A stretch of 64,000 bases of DNA, taken from NCBI GenBank assembly GCA_029448655.1, contig JACCLO010000001.1, forward strand, positions 2,232,001-2,296,000, given 5' to 3'. The DNA is from Wolfiporia cocos (taxonomy: Eukaryota > Basidiomycota > Agaricomycetes > Polyporales > Phaeolaceae). Numbering within the stretch: position 1 is the stretch's first letter; each line of letters starts with the position of its first letter. Made by a program: the position numbers and the translations under genes. A model generated the notes under the pieces. That model did no database searches. It saw only the letters and a program-made list of their open reading frames with translations, and was not told the origin of the DNA. Below, one piece after another: positions 33,634 to 46,737 of the stretch.

Positions 33634-33794
33634 ATAATTAACATGATTGTTATGGAACTTAAGTGAAAGACAGTATTGATACGCACACCTCTGCCATTCA
33701 TCAACCACAAAGCATATTCTACAAAATTACAGGCATGGAGTAATCGCTCAATTTCTTAAGCTAGGGGGTATCACACATCCGCCTGGCAGCCCGA

Positions 33795-35231
33795 TTACTG
33801 AATGACAATCATCCACGCCAAGATCGAGTAGAAGAGACTGCCGCCTTCGCATTAAAAGAGTGACGCCAAATCTAAATGCGACAGGCGACTCACAGGAGCG
33901 GGTAGACTGCAAGCAACGTGCGCTGCTTTTCGAGCTTAGTTCCGTCCAGGAAGTTCACAGACGCTAGCGCAGAGTGTGAGATTGCAGCAGTAGCTAAATA
34001 GCTTAACTGAATACCCACCCCAGATGCACCACATCCAGGCTGCTAGTGTCACGGGTGCACGGACGTAGATCAGTCTCACGAATGTAGCCACAAGAGCGGC
34101 AATTGTCAGTGGGGCGACACAATAGCCGAAGACGCAGAGTCCCTGGAAAAAGGAGCTGGGTGCACGAAGTGAGCGAGGAACAGGATTGAACGGTTATGTT
34201 ACTGTACATACACTCGCCCTCCAAGGAGCTGGCGTTGGGAGATCGTCTGTAAGCACGTTGCAGATAGCAGCATGACAGACTCACTTTTGCTTGTATTGTT
34301 ACGATGAGTGAGCCGAAGGTCATCAGACACACTACACTGGTAAAGATTGGTAGAGATTGGGATGGAGATGCCTGATGCAGCGAATGAGACACTCTGTAGA
34401 TTCCAGTGAATGTCGGTACAAGTAGCGCGCACCCTAATCGTGAGCAATATTCCCAAGGCGAGACATATCACCAGAGGACCCCACAGATCCCAATCACTGA
34501 GGTTTGTATGGTGTTGAGTCGTAGCGACATACTCGGCTAGGCAGCAGGGCTTGCTCACCGCAAGACTTCCCGATGACCTGCTTTTGGGGGATATAGAACC
34601 TGCACTGTCTTTGTCCAGATGGAGAGAAGATCGCGACCCTGTTATATGGAATCAAGATTGAAGAGACGCCACGCGTCTGGGGCGAGTGCACTCACAATAG
34701 TTGTAGACACAGGCTCGTCGAGTGTGTCAATGCCCGTGTAACTGCAGAGCCTGATCGAATCGGTGCAGCTACTTATAGAGAAGGACGCACATACCGCATT
34801 TCTACTTGCACACCGCCAACAGTACTCCGCGCAGGTTTCGGGCCCCCGCTCGTTGCGCCCCCGATATTGCCAGAAACTGGCGTACCGGGGTACGCGCTGG
34901 ACGGTGCTGCAAGTTGCTCTTGCGCGCGACCCTTACCCTTCGCCGAGTCGGCAGACTGGGGACTAGCGAGCGTTGGGTGCGTGAATCCGGGAATCGCGTC
35001 CTCGTCCAGGTCATCTTCGTCGTCTACCGTACGACGTGTACGCCGTGAGCGCGCGCAGCCTCGGAGGCGTCCTTGTAACTCACCAGCCTGAATAAATTGT
35101 GAGGTGGATGTGATTGGGGTCGTGATGTCGTCGCTATCGAACCTCTGCATCGTGCCACGCCGTGAGGGATGTATTCTCGAGTCCGAATAGTGCAAGGAGT
35201 CCAAGTCCGGAAGCTGCGACGCCGCCGACAT
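33795..35231 (-). CDS. Yip1-domain Golgi membrane protein (YIPF6/Yip4-like)
   Basis: About eight exons. E1 is 35231-34795, E2 34741-34696, E3 34638-34559 and E4 from 34496, with small exons to the stop at 33795-33797. The cytosolic N-terminus has 150 mostly disordered residues. It leads to YTGIDTLDEPVSTTIGRDLL, then DWDLWGPLVICLALGILLTI, LPIFTSVVCLMTFGSLIVTI, KLLGGRVYVHSFFQGLCVFG, CVAPLTIAALVATFVRLIYV, CIWASVNFLDGTKLEKQRTL and finally LFYSILAWMIVIQ. The DLWGPL start and the hydrophobic segments (about five) define the Yip1 domain. Such proteins act with Rab GTPases in ER-Golgi traffic. All junctions could be resolved in frame. It is divergent from RPT2, 156 bp away. Confidence 0.9.
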
Positions 35232-35387
35232 CGGGCGCTCGAGGTACGAGCACGTGAGAGTCTCCCATGTGGATGACGCGTACGCGTCGGACTTGCTGCT
35301 TCACGCTGAGTACAGCTTGCCTCGGTACAACTTGCTTTTCGAATTCAGCTGTACCACACTTGGCCATCGTATCAGAGCTTTTCTACC
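35232..35387. promoter_or_regulatory. Short bidirectional promoter between Yip4-like gene and RPT2
   Basis: Only 156 bp separate the two start codons, so promoters and 5' leaders of both genes overlap. It contains gagcacgtgagag (an E-box CACGTG at about 35251) and gatgacgcgtacgcg, either of which could bind factors such as bHLH or bZIP proteins. Confidence 0.45.
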
Positions 35388-37007
<1,620 letters not shown>

Positions 37008-37413
37008 TTTGTATCTGTATTTGTACGACTTCCGCACGCATATTGTTTTCGTTTTCGGGACGAATTGTGATGGGATCGATGAGACGATGCCTGGATTGTA
37101 TAAAGGAAACTCAAGGTGCGCGCGATCGTTTGACGCCGAACTCCACACGTGAAAGGCTTTAAAATGCGAGTCGAATGATTGCTAGCGTATTTTGGATGTC
37201 GATGTATGCAGACCACTTATCAAGGAGTGGCTTATCTGTCGTTCCCAGCTTCTGGTGGCATCGACATCTATAGCATGAAATAACTTACAATCGTACAGCT
37301 ATCACGAACAGGTAACGTACAGGTCTTGCAAAGCATAGTATAACCACAAAGCAGCATAGAACTGTCCGATAGCGACTGCACAAGACTAGCAGGCAAGGAG
37401 GTAGAGTGAACAA
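37008..37413. other. Convergent 3' intergenic region of RPT2 and TAF12
   Basis: 406 bp between the two stop codons hold the 3' ends of both genes. No further gene is seen. Confidence 0.5.
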
Positions 37414-38670
37414 CTAAATGAGCTTGGCCTCCTTCTTCGCCATCTGCACCTGCGCCAGGCGTGCGGCGCGGTTTGAGCCCTGTGTGCCCTGCGTGCCGCC
37501 CTTCTTGCTGGTGGCGGCGGCGACAGCTGCGGGCGCGGTGCCGGTTTGTGACAGCGATATCCGCGTCTCGTCGGACGCGAAGCCGGGTATGCGGATATTG
37601 TGGTTGCGTTCTGGGAGACAACGGCTTTGACATGAGCGGCGCTGGGAGTAGTGAGCACGATAGCAGAGTTGGGACGAACCGAGGTGCAGCTGCAGGTCCT
37701 TTACCTCCAGCGTGTCCCCTCCTCGGTGCTTCGCGAGCCGGCACGCAAAGTTGGTCACGGAGTCGATGAACTCGTCCGCAATGTCGAGCAGGAGCTGGAA
37801 ATGCCACATCAGCACACGCAATATAGCCTCGCACGTACAAGGGGACGCACGTCCTCGACGTCCGGCTCGATCTTAACATTCGGGTCGATGCTAGATACCA
37901 GATCCTGTATCGTCCTTCGCATGCTCTGATCCCCAGGCGTGTTCTTCCTCCGCGTCCTACTATCGTCCGTCGACAGCAGACTCGCGTCGTCGGACGGCTT
38001 CGTCAGCTGCGCAGGCGTCCCTTTTGGCCTCCGTCAGTGGCGAACGCGCGCATGCGTCCTGTCAGCGGCCACGCACCGGAAACTCTGCCGCTTGGGACAC
38101 CTCCCGTCAGCGTGGGGCGGCCCTGCTGCGCGGTCTGCCATGGGACGGGCCCGGGATTGGTCGCGATCGGTGTCTGGCTAATGGGGTACGTGTCGTTGCT
38201 CGGCGAGGCACTGAGGAAGGGAGCCGGCGTGTTGCGGAAGGCGGGGTTGTTTGAGAGGGTCGCCTGCAGCTACATAAGGAAAGGCTTCATAAATACGACT
38301 ATATGACAGCGAGATACTACTCACTGGCTGGGCGGACGTGGTCCCGGAGCCGCTCGCGGCGGCCCCATTCTTGTGCTTGTCCGCGTACTCCTTCAGCTAC
38401 GTACCACGTCGACAGCACTCAGATTGGGTGCTACAGACACTCCTGCGCTCAAATGAGATGTACCTGATTGATCTGTGCCTGATTGAGCTTCCCCTGCTTG
38501 GCGAGCTCGCTCAGCTGGCCCATGTTCTGGATGAGGAGCTGCGCGATGCGATCGCTGGGAAGCGGGTCACCCGTCTGCGTCTTGTACGCATTTCCAAGCG
38601 CGGTGATGATGTTGTCCGTGTTGGCCCGCGGGGCCTGGGCTTGACCTGTCGGCGCCGGCGTCGAGGACAT
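37414..38670 (-). CDS. TAF12: Transcription initiation factor TFIID subunit 12 (TAF12)
   Basis: Spliced minus-strand gene starting ATG 38670 ([20 protein letters not shown]). It continues [20 protein letters not shown], after an intron [15 protein letters not shown], then a low-complexity Ser/Pro region and [20 protein letters not shown]. The histone fold follows: [40 protein letters not shown] and [16 protein letters not shown]. The end is KKEAKLI. TAF12 pairs with TAF4 in TFIID and with Ada1 in SAGA. The introns before LLLD (gtgcgtcc..ttccag) and after HLE (gttcgtcc..cccag) were placed by the family motif. The frame upstream of 38670 (MSMRSCGRSP) is probably 5' leader. Confidence 0.9.
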
Positions 38671-39893
38671 GGTGGAGGTCGTCTGTCGTACTAAGCGCCC
38701 AGGTGCGCGTCGAGACGCGCGTGATGGATCGAACCGGCGGATCTCGATCGATCTTGGCGAGCGGCCACAACTTCTCATACTCATACAGGGACCTGAGATA
38801 CAGTCAAAACGTAGCTCGTAGAAAAAATCTTCCGAATCACCAGCTAGTCATTATTGACCACGGAGACTAAGTGTGGGTGTAGCGAACACTACAAGGATAG
38901 TGAAGCAGTTCATACGCATGCTCCGCGGCTTGGTGAATGCTAACCGTGTGTGCATAGTCTAGCATCACTGTTGCCAGTATATTTCGCGGATATTGCGCGC
39001 TCAACGCTTGCAGACACGCATATCTACCTTGGTTGCGCGCCAGATCAATCCGCCAGATCAATCATGAAGCTCTGCGGATGGTTGAGCTGATGGAGATCGC
39101 ATTAGTACGGTGGCTACCATCTAACATTACTAACCATTCATACGACATTGTTGAGGTAGCCGCGCTGATGACCAGATGCGACGTCATTTCTTGACGTGAT
39201 AGCAAAGACGGATGAGTAAAGTAAGTCGTAACTAATCATCGAATGAAACCGCGCTCCTCATGGAGGCACCATAGTGACACAGGTGTCACCAATAACACCG
39301 GGAAGACTCCATCGCTCGCGAACATATCCTTATTTTTGATACAACCAGCGTTGTCTGTGCCTATATCATCTCACGATTCATTCCTCCGCATCTGCTATCT
39401 AAGCTATTTTCAAATCAGTATTTTCAGGTCTCTGCAACGCTCCCATTTTGAGATATTTAGAACTGACATACCGCAATGTATTGGTCACAATCCCCTTTCC
39501 GAAAATGCTAACGAGAGGTGATCTCTTAGTCTTTGAATGGAGCTCACCATATCTCCAGACGTCTGTCAATAAGCACAGTTTTGATTAAGGGTTTCGATGT
39601 TCGATCGATATGGAAGGATCATTTCAAATGTTACTGGGAGCTGATTTTCAGATTTCAATGCTGAAGATTCGCGGCGTAGTCAATCCCATGTTTCCGCTGA
39701 TCGGACGTCCCGTATATTAACAAATTCAGGTCCAGATGCTGTAAGCTTGTTGCTATCTGCACATAGCACACTGTGGCATGGCTGGCTTTGGGTGGTGATC
39801 GATCCATTATGACACAGTCCGATGAGAAATGAGCGAAATGTGATACGAAATACATATAGACGAAGTGAATGAATCGCGGTTGTCGAGAAATAT
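38671..39893. other. Intergenic, no gene recognised
   Basis: About 1.2 kb of AT-rich sequence between the TAF12 start and the carboxylesterase pseudogene. Short ORFs lack motifs. A small tandem duplication (cgccagatcaatc twice at 39039-39062) is present. Confidence 0.4.
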
Positions 39894-42458
39894 TCAGGGC
39901 ATATCAAGTGCAATGCGGTTCAGCAGGGCCAATGAATCGGCACGGTACACATCATAACTCAATCCCAAGCTGGGCGCAGGGTCCATGAAGGTTAATATCT
40001 GATGAGATCCCGAACCTTCTGACCATTTATCCCAAGTCACTTTGGACAGGAAGCTAACATTGGGTGAAAGTCCTGCGGGTGCATTCGGGTCTAAGTGGTT
40101 TGCGAAATTGACTAAAAGTATGGTGGTGTAAGTTCTCCAAGAAACTAATATCGATCGCATTCACTCACTGATTGCGTCGGTGGCAGCGAAATCAATGTAT
40201 CTGTCTGCACTGAGAGAGAATACGCTACTATTACCGAAGAACTCCGTAACATCTGAAGCGTGAACTGATCCAAGGAATGGCGTCGATTTCATACGATTGA
40301 ACACTGTGCGAGTTGTCGATGAATCAGGAAAAACATTCCGGCATTAGTGATTATCTATGGTAGCTCGAAGGTTCGCTCACAGTATGCCCACACGTCCTGA
40401 GTTTTCGACATTTGTTCTATCAAGAAGCGGTGGGGAGCTACAAACATCCAGTCACCCGTGAAAGCTGCAATTCTCTTAAATTGCGGCCTATGAGAACTCA
40501 ACAGATTAGGATGTGGACATCAGCTGTTGGGAGCTACACATACGTGAGGGCATACAGGTCTCCTGTACCAAACGGAGAACCCTGCAGTGCGAGATTGCCA
40601 TCTCGGTTAACTTACGATATACATAAAATCACGCAAAATGAACGTACTTCGCTAGGAGCAGATGGATATGCTTTGCTTAGCTCCTCAAGGTCGGAAGCTG
40701 TTGCTGCAGGAATGTAGCTGCGATCTACATCAGCCTACTGCACGACTTGAGTATAGTAGGTCAGGGAGAAGACGTACGTGGAATGCACATACTCCAGGAA
40801 TTGTTTGTCAGTACTGGTAGTAGGCGTCACTATGCATGGACTCAAGACACCAGAGAGAGCATTCACGTAATATTTTTGTTTCTAAGCGAGAACAGCGTCC
40901 CCTCGTCTCCAGTAACCCCATTTATTAATGGTACCTATAAATGTGTGTGAGAGCGACCATCTTGCTCACCCATAGAGCACTAGCCTTTGCATATAGACCC
41001 ATCTGCACGGAGCGCATTGGGTTGCGCACGAACATGTCTCCATCAAGTCGCGGCTGCCACGCCATATCCAGGCTTCTATATCCAGCGGCATCTGGAGTTA
41101 CATTGACACCCGCCATTATCTTGTCATACGGCGCATGACGGAGGCAGGCCAACGTATCTGGCTCCCCCGTGCATCCCGCATGCTCGACGAGCACGTCGTA
41201 GAATGGCTGTGCATCTGTGTAATTCCGCAGGGTGATCGTGGAGCCTGATTCCTAATGAGACCTATCAGTGTCTGTAGCCCGAATCATAGTGAGGCATACC
41301 ATCACTGCTCCTCGGAAGAGACCTTGGTTGTCGCCGCCATTCAGGACCAGGTGGAAACCAACAGATTAAGAGCCTGCACTAACTCCCCAACTGTGAGCCA
41401 CAGCAAGATGAGCTCAAATAGCTCATTCTGTGTCAACATTGGGCTACTCACATGATGACCTTGTTGGGATCGCCACCAAAAGCGGAGATGTGGTGTTGCA
41501 CCCATTCTAAAGCAAGCCGTTCTAGTGAGAGCTATAAGCATTTCACAGAGATTATATCAAAATGACATACGATCCCTCATCCCGACGTTCGTATGGCCGG
41601 CATCAATGACCTCTTGGCTGGCCAAGAACCCGAACGCTGATGATCCGGGAAATTTGTATCTACTTTTTGAAGAAGAAATCACTCAGAACTGACCATTTAG
41701 ACGAAAGTTGTGCGAGACGAAGATAATTGGCTCGTCCAGTTCAATGGATCGCTTTATCATGGCTGTCCCAGGATAGAGTGCAGCGTCTCCCATCTCGTAA
41801 GCACCTATCGAGCAGTATAAGCGCCGATAAATACTGTGCCAATACGGTCTTACCGCCATAGATCCACTGCGAGAAGTGAGTCCCATCAGATCAAAATATA
41901 CATGAAAGAAAGTAATAGCTTTGTACGAATACTACGGGTAGTTTGGCATGCGATCGAGCTGCAACAGGTTTGTACACGTTAATGTATAGACCTATATCAC
42001 AGCTTATCAACCTTGGTGGAATAGGACAGTGATGATAGGATGTGCGTACAGTCCTCGGACATGCTCTCGCCGTATATCGGAATAGGTATATCGAACGGTA
42101 AAGCACCAGAAAACGTGAGGTTCTGTTGTGGACAGGCGGGACTAAAATTGGTAGCTTGTCTGATGCCATCAAAAGCCTGTGGCGGCTGCGGAGGAGTGAA
42201 GCGCAAGTCTCCCAGCCTGTATATGCGGTCATCGATGTGTCAGATCAGACAAGATGTTTGACCAATGCAGTATGTTGTCACGTACGGAGGTTGCGCATAT
42301 GGAATACCTAAGAAGGAGGAGACATCACTCTGAGTGCTGCCTTGCACAGTGCCATATGAAAGAGAGATCGTAGGAGAGTCGAGTGGAGTGTCCGATATAA
42401 TATCTTTGAAGTGTTCAATGGCGGTTAAGGCCAGCCAAGCAAGCAATTTATAAACCAT
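39894..42458 (-). pseudogene. Type-B carboxylesterase/lipase, disabled copy
   Basis: Starts ATG 42458 with a signal-peptide-like MVYKLLAWLALTAIEH, then ISLSYGTVQG and FLGIPYAQPP, RFTPPQPPQAFDG, SEDCTH, LPVVF and WIYGGAYEMGDAALYPGT. It continues PIIFVSHNFRLN, FGFLASQEVIDAGH, EWVQHHISAFGGDPNK, the nucleophile region, ACLRHAPYDKIMAGVN, WQPRLDGDMFVRNPM and DFAATDAI, ending ALLNRIALDMP. Gene structure follows the intact paralog at 58159. The nucleophile elbow GESAG reads GVSAG. The very next codon but one is a TAA stop (41366-41368 on the plus strand), which no nearby splice choice avoids while keeping the serine. I therefore call it a pseudogene, recent because the rest is well preserved. Confidence 0.75.
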
Positions 42459-43074
42459 CGTGCGTTTGTGGAGTGGGTCAAGGACGCGTGGTTCCGTCAC
42501 GGAAGCTTATATACTTGACATGCGCTATAGCTCATGATATCCGCATAAGAATCCGAGGTTCCGGCCCAATGGGGTACGGCCGAGTTGCACCCGGAAGCCG
42601 AGCACGGCGTGCCGTAATACTTTGTCATAACTTGGTCCTTTAGGCAATGCGAAGATGAAGGAGTCCGACAGTGGAGAATGGAAGGCGGGTAGTCTGACCA
42701 CAACAGAGATGTAGCGTGTGTGCCGGACGTATCTGAGGTACCGTCAGAGCCGCATGTTCGCGTATCGGATCATAGGCTTAATGTAGAGCGATCGCACCCC
42801 AGGTGCGATAGAAGAGGAGTAGATAGAGATCAATTTGCCGATAGTCAAAGAGTCATTGAAAAGAGTGTTCGAGGTACTGTTGCAGAAATGCGCCAGGCCA
42901 ACGCTTTGTATTTTGCGATTTTGTAGTCGCCACTTTCATGTTCTACACGGCCACTTCCTACTTCTCGGTCATATAGGCCACTGATTGGAGCCACGCAGCT
43001 GCTGTTTTAGGTACCCGAATTACCCTTAGCTGTGTGGTGCATGTATCGAGTCGTCTCACGGCTCATTATTATAA
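42459..43074. other. Intergenic, no gene recognised
   Basis: It holds the upstream region of the esterase pseudogene and then unassigned sequence up to the Helitron-like terminus. No ORF has a recognisable domain. Confidence 0.35.
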
Positions 43075-43103
43075 CTAGCTGGATGGCCCGTGCTCTCGCA
43101 CGG
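43075..43103 (-). mobile_element. Helitron-type 3' terminus
   Basis: On the minus strand: CCGTGC-GAGA-GCACGG, a perfect 6-bp stem with a 4-nt loop (43103-43088), then nine bases gccatccag, then CTAG (43078-43075), followed by T. A hairpin 9-11 nt upstream of CTRR with a following T is the canonical Helitron 3' end. The element body would lie to the right (43104 onward on the plus strand). Its 5' TC end was not located and no Rep/helicase ORF is present, so it would be non-autonomous or truncated. Confidence 0.55.
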
Positions 43104-43353
43104 AATGTAGAGTTACCGTGACGTAGCCGAGGTGCGACAAACTCCAGGCTTGGGTCGGGGGCTTCAAGCTTCGGTCGGCGGGTTCCATATGCATGGGCAG
43201 TGGCTACCGTATTAGGGGGTTGCCTAATCAAGATGCTCTTCTATAGAAGATGCTTGCCTGTTTATAAAAGGCGTTCCCTGAGACTGAAGGCCTAACCCAC
43301 GGCTCCTTCTCGCTTTTCCATCAACAAAAGGCAGGATAATAGATAAGCATAGA

Positions 43354-44507
43354 TAGTGTTTTGAGGTCCTGTCCTAGGGACCGCTGAGGACCAAGGACAG
43401 GACCGGGACCAGGACTGGATAGGACCGATTAACGGTCCGGTCCGGTCCCGGTCCTACGGTGGTCCTGGTCCCGGTCCCTGCACATAGTAAAATCTGCGAG
43501 GACCGGCCAGGACCGGTCTCAAAGCTGGCCTTAGGCATGCTATTCAATACTGCTATTTGCCTAATGTAATGTACGACATATTATTCAAGAATCTGTCAGA
43601 TCATTTGTTTGCATATATGATATGTTCTCGACTTCTACCCTGCTTTATTTCATCAAATTATACGTTGGCTGGATGTAACATACTCCATTTGGACTGTGAG
43701 AGTATTTCAGGCTTGTAAGGCAGAGAATGTTGTAATTAGAGGTCTGTGGCTGCTGGTGCTGCAATGGTGCAGCAATACTGAGTGGGTTGTGGGCTAATTG
43801 TGTGATTGTGAGCAAGCTTTCAGATAGCAAGGGACTCACTGAGTATATAGTAAGTCAGGCAAAATGACGAGGCTTGGTGTGTGGCATATTGTTCATCAAG
43901 TATATTGATGTTGTACACTTAACATAAGTCTCATAGAAACATCACAACGTATACCCTACTCTCGGATGAATGGCATTGGATATTCTGCCCATACCCGCAT
44001 CCTTAGTGGCATGTGAACATCTCTTTTCTTGGGCCAAAGAGGTTTCCACTGACCGCTGCTCCTGCTTGGTGGCTAATGTGTTTGAGTGGATTGAATGCTT
44101 GCAGACCCATCGGGCTGGTAGGATTGTGGACTTTTCGTGCACCAGTTTGGAAGCTGTTGAGGAGGTCAAGTATATGCTTAATGATTACATCCTTATTCAG
44201 GAGGATGAAGCTGAGATGTTTCAGGAGAACAATGAAGAGAGCATTACAGATGACTCTATTCACTGGGATTCCTTGTAAAGTATGTAGACACATTGTTATT
44301 CTTGTTGGGTGCATTGTCTTGAGCACTCTCTGATATTATCGTTATATTGCACAGTCTGTGGTCCTGGACCAGTCTGGACCAGTCTGAGGACCGAATCAGG
44401 ACTGTGGTCTGGTCCTGGGGTACTGAAGTTGGTCCAGTCCTGGTCCTGGTCCTGGGTCCCACTTCACAGAGGTTAAAGACTGGACTGGACTGGACCTTGC
44501 AGCACTA
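43354..44507 (+). mobile_element. hAT-like DNA transposon remnant with GGTCC-rich subterminal repeats
   Basis: Left end TAGTGTTTTGAGGTCCTGTC and right end (reverse complement) TAGTGCTGCAAGGTCCAGTC form a degenerate terminal inverted repeat. The 8 bp outside are agcataga on the left and, after removing the solo LTR, agtgtaga on the right (6 of 8). Both ends carry dense ggtcc/ggacc arrays (43364-43520 and 44352-44495), typical subterminal repeats. Between them lies the C-terminal end of a hAT transposase. The element is about 1.15 kb and lacks most of the transposase, so it is a deletion derivative. Confidence 0.65.
43970..44278 (+). pseudogene. hAT transposase C-terminal dimerisation domain fragment
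   Basis: Frame MALDILPIPASLVACEHLFS then WAKEVSTDRCSCLVANVFEW, ending in an acidic tail to the stop at 44276-44278. The pattern A.DIL.IPAS...CE.LFS.AKEV.TDRR is the hAT C-terminal dimerisation motif. The conserved ER and RR residues are altered (CEHLFS, TDRCSC). The catalytic part of the transposase is absent. Confidence 0.8.
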
Positions 44508-44509
44508 AG

Positions 44510-45219
44510 TGTTACGGGTCAAATACCCGTTTGTATATTCGAGTCGCGAATATAGATCGCTCTTCTGCACGTAGGCTTGTTGCCGTATGCAAGGCAAATA
44601 CTCGTTAGATGCCTTCAAGTCCTAGGTGAAGCTCCTAGGAGATCGTATAATATCCAATACGCGTTAGAGGATATAATCTGTTCAGGTGCGAGTCTAATAG
44701 AGTATAAGACTCGCCTAAGTCCGAGAAGTCAGTGTGCACTTCGAGGACTTAGTCGTTCGGTTGCTCGAGCGAGAAATACTGAGCGTAGTTTCCTACGTTT
44801 GAGAACGAGTATAAGACTTCTTGTTTGTACAACAAGGTCGAGCTGAAGAGCTTCGACAATAAGTACATGAGCTTTTATACTACGCTAAGTTTCAGGGGTC
44901 AAGTTCGTCCCAGATGTCACCGCTACTATCTACGCTATAGTACCAAACATTTGATAAGTATGTAGTGATATGTCTGAAACGATAGATAGAAATGATGATG
45001 GCGGTTGAACGCCATCTGTCAGCTCACGAATGATAAACATGAAACGGGGACAGAGTTGGATCTGTCAAAAGTGAAACACGCCCTACATGCTAATACAACT
45101 GGGGATACGCCCAGTAGAGTCACGAGTAGCCAGGGGGTTGGTTGCGCAACAAGTCCCTGTATCGTATTCGCCCTATGGTGAGTTCTGTCGATATTTGAAA
45201 AATCAAAATAACCGTAACA
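44510..45219 (-). repeat. Solo LTR, family A (710 bp) inserted at a hAT end
   Basis: Reverse-complement copy of the family A LTR, with TGTTACGGGTC and AACCGTAACA at its plus-strand ends. Perfect 5-bp duplication ctaag at 44505-44509 and 45220-45224. The target overlaps the terminal cacta of the hAT remnant, so the LTR inserted after the hAT. No internal region remains. Confidence 0.92.
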
Positions 45220-46042
45220 CTAAGTGTAGATAAGCATCGTCAGACTGGTAAATGTAGTCAGACTGGTTTAGGCCGATAAAATATGTTTTGTATTTTGACA
45301 TCTTGGAAAATACTGGGGCATCTGGTAAATAGTTGTGTCACAGATTTGTGGCATGGGACAGGTGCTGAGGGAGGCATGCATAGCATGGAAGATGAACAAC
45401 ATAAGTAGCTGGACCCACAATGACAGCTGAGCTGCCATTGATGCCCTTGTGGTGGAGTGGTACTGTCACAAATTCTGTGACATGGGTCAAGCCGCTCTAC
45501 CCTGGCTTGAACTCATGGCCCCTTAACCCCTCTTCTGGCACGTTAGCCACCTTCGTCATGGACTACTGCACCAGTATGTCACATGACCCTTAGATTAGAT
45601 GGTAGGTACAGTGTTTAGGTTACCACCGGCCCGGTAGTCTTCACATGACCACTTACTCAGAGGCATTACATACATTGCACACAGACCATGCCTTTAGGGC
45701 GGGTCCAATCTATTAGTGTAGCGATCCTCTTTGTATATATACCATTACACTGAGGTTTTACAACCTCAGCCAAATCAATCTCTCGACTTGGAGCTCTGCC
45801 CCCAGGTTGCTCAATCATCTCTTGCATGCAGCCCTTGACTATTGTCGACTCCCCTCTTAGACTCTATCTTACTAGTCTGAGACACTCTTGTTCCGACCTT
45901 ATGGACTTGGGCCCAGGGGGCCACTTGTAGATGACACAACATTGAGTAGTCTGTGTCAGGTACATTGCTCTCATGGGTCTGGCATTGAGTCCAGTCAGGT
46001 CCCATAACAAGTTGCAAAGTTGCAGGTGGCATCTGGTGAATA
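45220..46042. other. Repeat debris with TGTCACA termini and a tRNA-like segment
   Basis: tgtcacagatttgtggcatggg at 45336 and ctgtcacaaattctgtgacatggg at 45463 look like ends of the TGTCACA family seen at 2958-3194. The second is a near-perfect palindrome of a 5' and a 3' end. Right after it, on the minus strand, a tRNA-like segment carries a B-box match (gagttcaagccaggg, about 45493-45507). No protein-coding gene is seen. Confidence 0.35.
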
Positions 46043-46050
46043 GCTTCAAA

Positions 46051-46729
46051 TAAGGCTCCAACCATATACTGTATATACCATATGCATGTATACATGGTTT
46101 TATATATACACTATATATATATATATATTTACATGTGGCCAAGTACATGGTATATACATGGTATATGGTTGTTGTGAATGCATTCATATTAGACCCTCAA
46201 TTGACAATTTGAATAGTGTATCTGAACTAGTTATGTGTCTTACAGAATGTACAGTGCAGTGGTAATATGAGATTCTGGTGGCTGCTGCACAAATGCAAAG
46301 ATGTTAGGACATAATTCACATGCTTGGCTTACCCTCTCATTTGGTGGAAGGCAAGATCAGATTTATATTTATGCTACATATCATCCTACATAATGATTGC
46401 ATCATGCATTAGACTCATGCATACAAGTTTCCCACCACCTCACACATTGCGCACAATTTCTAAGCCATTCCTGCTACTAGTGTGGCTGTTGAGTGTTGAA
46501 CACCAATTCTTTCCTCACATCAGCCAAGTGCTGATACCTGCAGCATGTCATTAAAGGAAGAGACAATCTCCATAGCTATATGGGCAAAGCAATGGCTATG
46601 CCAAGATAAAAAATCTACCATCCAAAAACCATGTAAACCATGTAAATACTATGTAAATACTATGTATATACCATATACCATATATTTACTGATTTTCTGT
46701 ACATGTATAATTATATGGTTGGAGCCTTA
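46051..46729 (+). mobile_element. hAT-type element with 18-bp terminal inverted repeats and 8-bp target duplication
   Basis: TAAGGCTCCAACCATATA at 46051-46068 is repeated exactly inverted at 46712-46729. It is flanked by gcttcaaa (46043-46050) and gtttcaaa (46730-46737), an 8-bp duplication with one mismatch, as expected for hAT. Subterminal DNA is rich in catgtatac and atggtatata repeats, including an (at)n run at 46112-46127. The interior holds a broken hAT dimerisation region: AYPLIWWKARSDL near 46324, then SVEHQF and ISQVLIPAACH and KEETISIAIWAKQWL to about 46610. It is a 679-bp deletion derivative. The inverted ends are intact, so it could in principle be mobilised by a related transposase. 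Confidence 0.75.
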
Positions 46730-46737
46730 GTTTCAAA

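Noticed and set aside
45336..45482. A second complete copy of the 237-bp TG..CA element
   Set aside because: The tips agree but the interior is unrelated and the flanking 5 bp (agttg / tgggt) do not match.
46112..46127. AT-dinucleotide microsatellite as an independent feature
   Set aside because: Short and explained as part of the AT-rich subterminal region of the hAT element.
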